Assembly (NCBI GenBank): GCA_958510825.1
Contig: OY294047.1
Location: forward strand, 49,211,365-49,275,364
Length of the DNA: 64,000 nt
Origin: Brachypterus glaber
Taxonomy: Eukaryota > Arthropoda > Insecta > Coleoptera > Kateretidae
Direction of reading: 5' to 3'
In this document: positions 23,041-33,939 of the stretch, piece by piece
Layout: each line of letters starts with the position of its first letter
Numbering within the stretch: the first letter of the stretch is position 1
Translations under genes and position numbers: made by a program
Notes under the pieces: generated by a model
Database searches by the model: none
What the model saw: the letters and a program-made list of their open reading frames with translations, nothing else
Told to the model about the DNA's origin: nothing

Positions 23041-23508
23041 AATTTTTCTTAGTTTTTGCCTAGCTTCCTTACGACCCGCTTTTGGCAATAGGTTTATAGA
23101 TTTTTTTCATACTTTTTGACTTAGAATCACCCCTTGAAATAAATGCATCTGTTTTTGAAACACCAGGAATCTCATAAAATATGTCTTCTTTTTTTTAATA
23201 AAATGATTTCTCACTTCATGTTTCGCCCGAGAATGGGGCGTAATTTGCAATGTAGGAAATATAAGTTAAACAAGTTGTAAATTTAAAAATATACGAAGGC
23301 ATTTTCAAACTTTTCCGAAGTGATTAACTTTTCTGAAGGTTTCTGTGATTTTTTCATAAGAAATTTGACACGCTCCCAGACAAATGGAAGCAGAACTCTT
23401 CTTATTTTGCATCTAGAGTTTTAATCAATCAGTCAAGAGTGCCATAGCTTTTTGACAAAAAGCCAAAAAGGGAATATCTAACAAAATGCAAGAATATAAA
23501 TATAACAA

Positions 23509-24265
23509 CCCTAGTAGAAAAGTAACCTTGTTTTAAAGTTTTCCCAACGTTGAATCATGTTGTCACAATGTATAAATGTTATTCTCTAACGTTGCCACAA
23601 GGTTGTATTTTAAGAATGCCACAACTTTCAAATTTTATTTTATTTATGGGGACCTTCCTGTTCCTTTTTTAATTAAAAAATATCTTCAATAAAAATAAAC
23701 CACTGTATACAGTGCATAAAAAGGGAGGGAAGAGCCTCGTGTAACTCGTAGACTTTCTTCCACCAAGCCTGCATAAGACCGCGTAAGTCTGTTTTAAGCC
23801 GGTTTGTGCACCCTATCCTCTCACAAGTCCTCAGAAATCTACAAATCTGCAAATCTAACCGCGGCCAAGGATTTTTTGCCCATTCAAACAAATTCTTTTC
23901 AATTTCGTCCACAAAGAGCTGGGTTATCGCCTTTTATATTTATTTTACTTTATATTGTATTTGTATCTATCTCGACTGCGCTTGTATATAATACCTATAA
24001 TAACGTCAAATTATTGTGATATCAACATTGTATTTTAGTGAAAAAGTAACGTTAAAATATTGTTTAATTTAACGTTAGAATATAACGTTGTATTTTTGTG
24101 AAAATTTATTGTTAGAATATTGTTAAGTTTAACGTTAACATGTAACGTTAAAATCTAATGTTGAAATATTGTTGATTTCAACGTTACTATTCAAAGTTAA
24201 AAATCACTGAAAATTATAGCAAAACAACGTTGCGTGAAGTTGTAGTTTAGTGATTTCTACCAGGG
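23509..24265. mobile_element. AACGTT-word island with CCCTAGTAGAAA termini
   Basis: Left end CCCTAGTAGAAAAGTAACC and right end TGATTTCTACCAGGG are inverted and flanked by AA on both sides (23507-23508, 24266-24267). The self-complementary word AACGTT, often within CAACGTTG or TTAACGTTA, recurs many times near both ends (23530-23620 and 24000-24235). The same termini enclose an AACGTT-rich island at 61186-61424. No transposase is seen. Confidence 0.7.
23673..23912 (-). other. Coding-like segment inside the AACGTT island
   Basis: A 79-codon open frame, GC-richer than the island around it, contains EWAKNPWPRLDLQICRFL and TDLRGLMQAWWKKV. The amino-acid composition is protein-like and unlike translated repeat, but I recognise no family. 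It may be a fragment of a host or transposon gene captured by the element. No splice sites were assigned. Confidence 0.3.
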
Positions 24266-24282
24266 AAGACGTGAAGTTATGT

Positions 24283-24640
24283 AATGTTACGCTTCCATCA
24301 TATACTTTTCACAGTAACGATATATTGCATTTTCCCAAATAGTTAAAAAAAAATAAAAAAAAAATTGTGGAAAAAATGCATAAACGGATACGTAAAATTT
24401 TAATGAAAAACGTATAATAAAATAGTATCTAAATATTAAAAAAAAAAGGATAGATTTGCTTTTCTCCACATGATATTATTTTGCAAGCGTATGAAATATG
24501 ACTCTTTTCTTTAAATCGTGTGAAATTAATTTTTTTTGTAGGTGGCTTAGGAAAATAGTGTTTTTTAGAAACAAACGAATAAAAATTTCCTTTTTTGACT
24601 TTTAGTCGTAAAACTTCAGCAGCATTTATCACGTCCTCTA
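24283..24640. repeat. Dispersed repeat fragment
   Basis: The part at 24290-24350 (ATATTGCATTTTCCCA preceded by an ATATACTTTTCACAGTAA word) is related, inverted, to 62520-62610. Probably an old transposon. Confidence 0.35.
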
Positions 24641-24800
24641 GCTTATTTTCAAACTCGGCAAGTGTTAACTCGAAGAATTTCTGTGAAATGCAAAATAATC
24701 AAGTAGGCGAATTTCATTCTTACAGAATAAGATATTATTTATTAAACATTGTAGGCATATGAAAAACGAAGTGGCCATTTTCACGTCCGACGTAACTTAA

Positions 24801-25472
24801 GGGGCTGTCCATATATTACGTAACGCAATTTTTCAAAAAATTGATCCCCCCTCCCCCCTGTGTAACAAACTGTCACATTTACCAACACCCCCCCCCGTGT
24901 AACGCGTAACAATATAAAAATTTTGTTTCGCAATAAATTTAACTGTATTCTCACTATTGATTCGTTTTTCTCAGAAAAACAAACATGAACCTAAAATATA
25001 GTATAACATAACCTTAAAAATAAATTACTCAGATCACTCAAACTTTAAAAAAATAAGGAAAAAATACTAGGTACATCTTTTTACACTGAGTGTCACATAT
25101 AACACTATATTGTTTATGCACAGGTACACAAAATAGTACATTCCGCGCGAAAATGTATCATCGCCGATGATCACTCAAGAACAGGGCAATAAGATTTTTT
25201 TAATATCAATGTCAACAGACTTTTTTACTGATTACAATATTATTTAAATATGCATAGTTTCGTCAATTTTTGTGTGAAAAAGGGAATTATGGGCCACTAA
25301 ATGGTAATTTATGTTGAAATAAAAATACATCTGCCAAGCTTAGGAAATAAACATTAAATTTACTAAATTCGGTTACGTAACGTTTACCTAGACCCCCCCC
25401 ACCCCCCTGTCAAACTGTAACAATTTCTCTGACCCCCCCCCTAGGCGTGTTACGTAATATATGGACAGCCCC
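24801..25472. mobile_element. PIF/Harbinger-like element, copy 3 (longer)
   Basis: TIRs GGGGCTGTCCATATATTACG and the inverse, flanked by TAA (24798-24800 and 25473-25475). Runs of C at 24846-24895 and 25394-25441 lie inside both arms. At 672 bp it is the longest family member here. Its middle has no transposase frame. Confidence 0.75.
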
Positions 25473-25589
25473 TAACCTAATTCTTTGGTTTGGTTTTTTG
25501 TTTGTTTTGTGTTTTTGTGTTTTGGCGTAGCCCCCCATTTAAACCAGGAGAATACAATTCTGAAAGCCATATACTGTCTTGTTTTAAGA

Positions 25590-25705
25590 CCTACATTTCT
25601 TTGGACAAAAGTCAATGTCCTTGAATGAAGAGCACGTATCATCATTCAGAAACTCGTAATCTTCATACAAGGACATTAACTTTAGTTCAAAGAAATGTTA
25701 GCCTT
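25590..25705. repeat. Hairpin of about 110 bp
   Basis: ACATTTCTTTG...AATGTCCTT on the left is followed by its imperfect inverse AAGGACATT...CAAAGAAATGT. It is probably a small MITE; there are no clear target duplications. Confidence 0.55.
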
Positions 25706-26521
25706 GAAATACGAGAAGATGGCTTTAAACATATAGAAAGATACGTTCTTGGTTCAAGGAAGCTGTTTTTCTATGTGTATAAAGGTTTTGTTGAACGTTT
25801 AATAATTATTTTGAGTTGGCAGTTACAATTGTAACTGTCAACAGATATAACTTGAAAATTGAAAAAAAAAGTCCAAACGAAAATGAAGCCTAGCGCGTTT
25901 TGTGTAGAGTACCAGTCAAGTAGATGCAGTAACGTATTTGCGGCATTTACTTGACTTACATAGCTCAAAAAGGCTATTTTCAAGACTGGGATATAAATAT
26001 CTGAATCTTTATTAGATTTTTAAAGGAGACTATATATAATATTTATACAGGGTGTACTGAAAAAATTATGACCGTAAATTAACCTCATTCGAAATATTTA
26101 CAATTTTATGTTTTCTATATATAATATATAATCACTTAAAGAGCGCATAAAAACGAGTTATTTTAAAGTGAATCTCCATAAAATCGCCAAATTCACGTAC
26201 CTTTATCCCAATTCAAGTAGATTGGGAATAAAAGAAAAAATCCTACTTTAAATTGTTCATATATCCTATAGTCTTGACTACCCTATATCAAACCCTATAC
26301 TCCATGGCATCGTAAGGGGCACTTTACCTTAATTTGGAAACCTAACACTACTAACAATAACAAATAAAATTTATCATCATCTTAATATAAAATTTATTAC
26401 AATACAAAAGATATAAGTATCTCAAAATATATAATATTAAAATTTAATTAAAAATATTGATTATATTTTATATTTTTTTAACTAAATTGATTAAAAAATG
26501 GTTTTATATTAAGAAAAACTA

Positions 26522-26736
26522 CTGTGGGTTAAGCTAAATGTGACACCCAGTGTAATTGTGACATGTCCTCTTATAATTCTTCGAAACTAGTTTATATCCA
26601 ATCCAACCCTGGCATTAGGTTTTTGACAGTATTAAATATTTGGCGTAAAATTTCGATTTGATTTAAACTTGTTTAGAAGAATTATAACAGGACATGTCAC
26701 AATTACCCTGGGTGTCAAATTTAGCCTAACCCACTG
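26522..26736. mobile_element. Tc1/mariner-like MITE with an empty-site paralogue
   Basis: TIRs of about 65 bp (CTGTGGGTTAAGCTAAATG left, inverse right) flanked by TA (26520-26521, 26737-26738). The surrounding sequence has a diverged copy at about 27715-27940 in which AAAACTAATAAAC is continuous, exactly the pre-insertion site with one TA. This fixes both borders and the 2-bp duplication. Confidence 0.85.
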
Positions 26737-27309
26737 TAATAAACTTGATGTAACCAAACCAAACGCAAAACTTTAAATTTCATTAATTTATTCAATATTT
26801 CATGGTAAAATATATATTTTTTGCTAATTTTGCTATATTTTTCTTTACTTTTATAGATAAGATGTGCGCATTCTAACACTTGATATGGTACAGCCAAACC
26901 ATGTCTAGAACTAGAATGGATTCATACTGTTATAAAAGTGTATATATATGCCTACATTCTAAACCAGCATTAAAAAAAGAAATTATTAAATTTTTAAAAC
27001 TGGTTAAATATGTATATATACGCACCCCCCAATTTACACGCCTCTGATGGAATTTACTTTGTGTCTACGATGTTTTTGCGTGTGGGGAACAATATATCAA
27101 CACAAATCTTTTCCTTTCCACCTCCATGGCAAGGGTGCGTAGCGTCAGCATTCTCTCCCTATTGGGGTAGTTTTTACCTGAAAATGCTAACCCTTAAGTT
27201 AAAATTGCCAACGTGGATGCCATTCGTCTTTCCGAGAGATGAAATCATATGCCTAAGTGAGGCTTTCATCATTTGTCTTCTGGGTTTAAATCTGTCTGTC
27301 AGCATGTTA

Positions 27310-27468
27310 TGATTGACTTTAAGGCTGGAATAGTATATTCTATAACTAGTATGGAATAGACAATATTCCGCGCGAGCGGAAAGTTTGTCATACGAGCCGA
27401 CAGGCGAGTATGACGGTCCCGCGAGCTCGGAATGACTATTCCATACGTGTTGTAGACTATACTTTTTC
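27310..27468. mobile_element. MITE with TIRs of about 43 bp
   Basis: AGTATATTCTATAACTAGTA at the left matches the inverse of the right end, continuing through TATGGAATAG and an ATTCC word. The core is GC-rich (GACAGGCGAGTATGACGG). Target duplication not resolved. Confidence 0.6.
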
Positions 27469-27714
27469 TTCGACTGCAAATATGAAACACTGTATGGCTT
27501 TAAACTGCCAACAAGATTAAAAACAATGTTTTTTGTGACTCGACATTGTAAATGCAACAAAACACATATTTTTAAATAAAGCAATTAATGTTATTTAATA
27601 TTTTATAAAATCAGTACTTAAAAAAGATTTTTATTTAATTTTAGCACATATTTACAAATTATAATGCAGAAATTGAAGGTTATGTCAGATTGTTGTGACA
27701 GATATCAGGTTTAA

Positions 27715-27940
27715 ATAGATGGAGCGTTTTTAATTTTTTGAACTAAATTGATAAAAAACTGGTCATATATTAAGAAAAACTAATAAACTTTATGTAATTT
27801 TAACCCAAAACTTTAAATTGCATTAAATTATTCAATATTTCATATATATATTTTTGCTAATTTTGCAACAGTTTTCTTTACTTTTATAAACAAGAGATGG
27901 TACTACATGTGCTCATTCTAACACTTACGGAGTGTTATTT
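27715..27940. repeat. Diverged copy of the 26450-26890 region
   Basis: Matches sequence on both sides of the 26522-26736 MITE but lacks the MITE itself. It belongs to an AT-rich repeat of unknown type. Confidence 0.6.
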
Positions 27941-27960
27941 TCTTATGGCCAATTTTTATA

Positions 27961-28648
27961 CAGAGCGGTCAAAAAGTCACCCCCCTTCTTAACTTTTGAA
28001 CCAGTTGAGATATCGACTTCAATTTGGAACTTTTAAATAAGACAACTTAAACTATCTTTTAGCATATATTTAATACTTTCAGCTCTTAAAATGTGGGCAG
28101 GGGGGCATGGGGGCACATTTTTTTAAATGGAAAGGGGGGCGTGTGGTTCATCATTTTAAAGCTTATACAATTTTTTAATTAATTCCATATTTTTAAATTA
28201 AAAAAAAAATTGGGTTTAAAATGGGGTTGAAAATGGGTATTAATGTCAAAATTCATCTAAAAAAAAACAATTTTTTTTTAAAAATGCCTAACTTCATCAT
28301 AAAAAAATGTTAATTATACTTTTAAACTAATTTTAGTTGACAAAAATAAAAATTTATAAAAAAAAACTTAAAAAATCGAATGTTTTAGTACAAAAAATTG
28401 AAAAATCAAAACCTTAAAAAACATTTTTAAAAAAATTAAAAATATTAGTTTAAATAGAGAATTTTATAAGCTTTAAAATGATGTATCACACGACCCCCCT
28501 TTCCATTTAAAAAAATGTCCCCCCATGCCCCCCTGCCCACATTTTTATGAGCTAAAAGTATCAAATATATGCTAAAAGATAGTTTAAGTTTTCTTATTTA
28601 AGAGTTCTAAGAGTTAAAAGGGGGGGGGGTGACTTTTGGACCGCACTG
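27961..28648. mobile_element. Tc1-like family C, full copy 2
   Basis: Flanked by TA (27959-27960, 28649-28650) with ends CAGAGCGGTCAAAAAGTCAC and GTGACTTTTGGACCGCACTG. Arms contain the GCATGGGGG and CCCCCATGC words seen in copy 1. Confidence 0.75.
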
Positions 28649-28689
28649 TATATGTAAAAATATTATATCTTATAGATATAATATTTTTT

Positions 28690-29890
28690 TATATGTAAAA
28701 ATATGAAAATAACTTGTTGAAAGTTTTCACCAGCTCTCCGACCTATAGAACTACCCATGTAATTTTAATTCTCGTCACTGTCAATTACAATTATAAAATG
28801 TGGACATGAAAAATATGCGGGTATTTATTTTTGTGTCAGCAAATGGATATTTTGATTAATTACGTCTGAATAAACATAATGAATTAATGTATCACTTTTG
28901 ATATGACTAAATGAATGAATAAATGCCTGAAATTTTTGAGTTCGAAATTGCATGCTCTGTAAATGGAATTATTACACTGTCGTACAATTTTTGTGCCAGA
29001 TTCACTTCTATGTAGTACAATTTTGAGTGCAAAATTAGCCAGGAATGATACCATGTGGGGAGGGTTGGGAAAATTGATTGGCAGAGTTGAGAACTTAGTA
29101 GAGGCGACGACGACCTATTTTTAATTTATTACTTTTTTTGGTAATTATTTTTCAGGGGTAAAGCTTCTTTTTGCACAGGGACATTCTTAATATTTAGTTG
29201 GGAATTTTTTAACCTACCCCAAATAAAAAAGAAGCAACTTTTTAGGTAAATGTAACATTGAAATATAGGTACCATACCTATTGCCAAGAACAACACCTTA
29301 TTTGACCATTAATTTACAATCTTAGTCACGAAATCAGTGTTGCCAGACATAATATATTTCCTTTATGTTCTTTTAAAAAAGAAGGACCTAAGCAAAGCTA
29401 TACCTACCCTTATTAAAAAAAATATATATCTATAAATGTTGTAAGTATTATGGAAATATGTGTTTTATTTCATTTTACACAAAAAATATTATTTAAAATA
29501 TATTTTAATGGAGAAATTGTACTTTTTAAATAATGTACGATACAATTTAGGACTCAAGCGTTAGCTGGCTGTCGCTGACATTCGTGTAGCTTGAGTCGTC
29601 CGAAAAAAATAATTTATTGAATAAATTTTGTTTATATAGTAGTAGTAGTAGTATTCTTATTTACGTTTAATAAATTAAAAAAGTTAACTTTTCCAGCCAA
29701 GGTCGGAAAAGAGCTGTTTTCTAACCTGTTCTGGCTTTAGATTTTATCTTATATATAGCGCGCCATTATTCTCACTATAAGAGCAACATTGGCATTTGTT
29801 TATATGTAATTATTTTGGTAATGTTTTAGGTATGATTGTGAATAAAATAATCTTCTAACCTAATAAGAAAACGACATTTCAATTTTTCTT
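28690..29890. other. Intergenic, no gene seen
   Basis: AT-rich. A short (TAG)n-type run is at 29638-29653. No coding or RNA feature can be supported. Confidence 0.35.
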
Positions 29891-30045
29891 CCCATATAGC
29901 ACCGGTCGTCCAACGGACATCCATTGTTGATCCCTTTTAAGTACATTGGTCCACGGACTAATAATGGATGTACTGTGTACGTCCATATATTTACATCCTT
30001 TGTACGACTATTAGTGGACGTCCATTCAGTGTCCATTTACGCCCA
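29891..30045. repeat. GGACGTCC/GGACNTCCATT-word island
   Basis: Left end CCCATATAGCACCGGTCGTCC resembles the terminus of the 31433-32241 island (CCCAAATAGCACC). Self-complementary GTCCAnnGGAC-type words repeat, including GTGGACGTCCATT at 30013. The right end is not visible, so this may be a truncated element. Confidence 0.5.
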
Positions 30046-30487
30046 TAATTTCAGCTCTCTACGTTCATTCTAAGTTGGTGAAATAGAGAGAGGGTAAACT
30101 TATAAGTTTATAAGACTATAGTTTTATACGCGTTTGGGGGGTGATGGGAAAATAAGAGGGGATGTAAAATTTATTTTAAAATTTGATTATCACTGGATGA
30201 GTATATAACCTAATTTTAGTTTTAAATTATCTCGTGGGTAATAAATGGATTTTTTAAATTTTATATAAAATTGTATTGTCAGACGAGCATGTGTACCAAA
30301 TTTTAGCTTACTAAGTATATTCTAAGTGGTCAAAAAAGCCTTTGGCAGATTTGCCCTAAACAAACAAACAACAACAAACATTGCAAGTTAAATAACAGTT
30401 TTTCACAGTCGCAAAAACCAGTTAGGTAAGCAACAAAGCAAGTCCTATAGATGCTGGATGGATGGTTTGGACTCTGGAGCCTCCAGT

Positions 30488-30728
30488 GTCGGACTGGGCA
30501 GCCCGAGGCTAGTGAGATTTGTAACCTAGGGGCGCCAAAAAGTATCAAATCTTTTTTTTTTCTCCCAAAAATTTTAATGACTAAAAAAAAGTTCCTCACC
30601 CCCCAAAAACTTTTTAAAGCTGAAAAATAAATTACCCGGCGGGGCGACCCCCAAAGTATGAGGGGCACCCAAAAGTGGATGGGCCCCGTGAGATTTTTCT
30701 CAATATCTCACCTGTCTAGTCCGACATT
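30488..30728. mobile_element. hAT-like MITE
   Basis: Termini CAGTGTCGGACTGG and CTAGTCCGACATTG are inverted and of the CAGTG type common in hAT elements. The inside has the GACTAAAAAAAA word shared with 16463-16959. An exact 8-bp duplication was not found, so assignment is tentative. Confidence 0.5.
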
Positions 30729-31004
30729 GTCCGGAGTGCAAAGTTTTTAAACGTTCAAAATATTTTTGTTGGTTAAAAGTAGCACAGCACACACTGTGAA
30801 CTTTTTATTTTCTCGTAGAGAACGAAAAGTGTACATGGTTATAGGTAAACAGCAGATACTACTACCTGTTTACCTATTACTATTACTACCTACAACCGCT
30901 TCAAAAGTCTGACAACACAGCAGAATTTATAATGTGTTTTGTATTATGCTAAACGAAATTTACTAGTATAGCTACCTAAGCCTTTTTAACGATAAATAAT
31001 AAAA

Positions 31005-31071
31005 ATGCAGATAGATAAAAGTGATATTTTATCAATATGTTTGTGCTTTGTTATTATATTTGTAGGAAAAA
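31005..31071 (+). CDS. Ly6 gene exon 1 (signal peptide)
   Basis: ATG at 31005 opens 22 codons plus one base, ending before GTAAGT. It encodes MQIDKSDILS followed by a hydrophobic core (ICLCFVIIFVG). The single base A joins GT of exon 2 to make a Ser codon. Confidence 0.85.
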
Positions 31072-33869
31072 GTAAGTACCCTTCTGAATTTATTGTATAT
31101 TAGCGTTTGTTTGTATTGGTATGTTTGTTGGTTATAAAGGAGTAGGTCAGTTGAATAAACACCTGTTCTCACTGGGTTTTTCGTTGAATAGTTGTTTGTA
31201 TTAATGGAAGTAATTGAAGACATACGTAACACACGTTTGTTAGTCAACAAATGGGTGTGACGAATAAAATTTGATTAATTTTTCCGCCTTTAAAATGTGC
31301 AAAATTTTTAAATTGAGTCTAGGAAACAGACTAGAAAGTATACTTATGTATAAGCCATCTAGTAACCAATAAAACTGTGCAACAAAAAAAAATAGACCTG
31401 TCAACGTCATTTGTTAATTTAGGATCAATATACCTGCATAGCACAAAACAGTTCTAAGAATATTCTTAAAATAAATATTGGGAATGTTGTATGATTCTAA
31501 GAATATGCGATGTTTTACGAAGAACGTTCTTAGAAGGTTTTAAGACATTCAGTGGATACCGTTTTAATCATGCGAAGGCTTCTATGACAATTTAAAAAAA
31601 AAATCTGGCAGAATATGCCCAGCAACTTCTTATAACTTGCAAAACTATCTAACCTAATTTATAATCTATCAAATCTAAATTAGTCAATATCCAGAATAGT
31701 GACCTGTGTAATAATGACATTGTGTGGTACAAAACAATGTCTTAAACTATTTTATAATAGACAACATTTTAAATTCAGGAATATTAATATTTTCATGCAT
31801 TAATTTGTTTGTATACAGGTACATAAACTTCTATGGTTAAAATAAAATCTTACATAGCTAAAATCTCTAGACTTAATAAAATCACCATTCACTAGACTTA
31901 GGTCTATAATTATAATTAAATAATACACGATTGGAATCACCAAAAACAATTAAATCTATAATTTTGTATCGGCTACTGTAGAATTAAGTCCAAACTCCAA
32001 CATGTCAAAAATGCATTGCAGAACAGCATCAAATTCAAATAAACCTTCTATCAGAACATTCTTAGAATATGCATTAGAAGAATGATATGAGAAAATTATA
32101 AGGATATGTCATGCATATGCATAGATTATGCATTTTAAGCGCAAGTTTTAAGCATAATCATAGCATATCTAAAAGTTTATTCTAAGAATATTCCCAATAG
32201 AATAATTACAGAATATTCTTAGATCATCGGTGCTATTTGGGTAGTCGGATCCCAGGGGTTTCGCTACTATAGGTCATTTAAGCTATTTATATAAAGTTTT
32301 CAATGCACGGTAATTACAAAAATTATCCGAATAAAATTGACAGATCTCATACCGTAATTTCACACAATAATAGTCCAGCCACACAACTATAGTCCATTAG
32401 CATCGTATTTTAAAAAAATGAGATGCCCACGGAACGCGATGTCACGCGAAAATATATTTGTTTATACCATTAGCTTACGCCTAGGAGGTATACTTAAAAC
32501 TAAATATCGCCCAAAGACGTGTTGCATATTTTTTTTAAATGGACTAGAGTTGTGTGGTTTGGACTTTTTTTGTCTTTTTTTCACGTCTTAATTTAATTTT
32601 TAGTCTCAACTGAGCAATAATTCTGTGATCCAAAGTCTGTCAAGCATTTTTGTCTTTTCTCCTCAATATTATCTTAAAAGAAACGACCAATAAACCCACT
32701 TACCAAACGATATCTTTTACTCAAAATAGATTTTTTACATAAAACTTGTCCTTTAGAAATTCTTAATTAAAATTGGGACCCGCAAAAATAATTAGCATAC
32801 GCTGTTGCTAAGGAAGCTAATATGTGATTGGTTGTACCATAGCAACTGCGTATGCGAAATATTTTTGCGAATGGTCAAGAATAGAACTGCTGAACGTTTT
32901 TGTAACATGCCCTCTTTATGTTTTCAAATATTACTATTACGTAACTTTAATTGAAGAAAAAAATCACAATAGAACCCTAACACGTTCGCGACGATGACGG
33001 TATAATTCTTCAATAGCCCAAAACTTATTTTTGTGACATTTCGTTACAACTGTTTGTATATTATGTATTAACATCTTATATAATCCATATTTTCGCTCGA
33101 ATGCGCCACTGGTGCACCGGTGGTACACCGATATATATATACAGCCTGTTCCAGAACTCGCGTACCGAAATTTTAGAGGTGATTCTACATCCAAAAATAT
33201 GAAAAAAAGTTACTATAAAGGTTGGTCCGGAAATGAGCCCTAAGGGAGCTACGGCCCTTCGAAGATGACGTATTGAATGGGGAACAAAAAAAAGCACCAA
33301 TAAAATTTTAATGCTGCAGGGTGATTCTTCATTTAAAACTGAGCAAAAAAGTATTATACACCAAAACACCTAAATTTAATATTAAAGGAGTAATAGCCTT
33401 TTAAAAAGTAACGTTTTTGGTGGCACAAAATGTTACTTCCTCTTAATTGCATTTTTTTTGATAACGGTTGCTCCTACAGTGTTACACTATATGATATTTT
33501 ATATGTATTTTTACTCTAGAAATCTATATTTTTTACAACAAATCCAAAAAACATACACATAGAAAAGTTTGGGGCAAAAATGTTTTAAGCCTCATATATT
33601 TTGTCCGTCTGGGCACGCCTCTGGATAAATTAAAAAAATAAATTAACATAAACTTATTGCCCTTATTAATACTAGTATACATGCAAAAGCTCGCCGCTCT
33701 AGCTTAAACGGTACCCGAGTTATTAATTAAAAACCTTATTTTTATTACAATTTTAAAGGGCCCTAGATCCCTTAGGGCTCATTTCCGGACCAACCTTTAT
33801 AGGAACTTTTTTTATATTTTTGGATCTAGAATCACCTCTTAAATTTTGGCATGCCAGTTATGGATCACC

Positions 33870-33939
<70 letters not shown>

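Noticed and set aside
27174..27584. 136-codon minus-strand frame
   Set aside because: Runs across a MITE (27310-27468) and has no family motif; open by chance.
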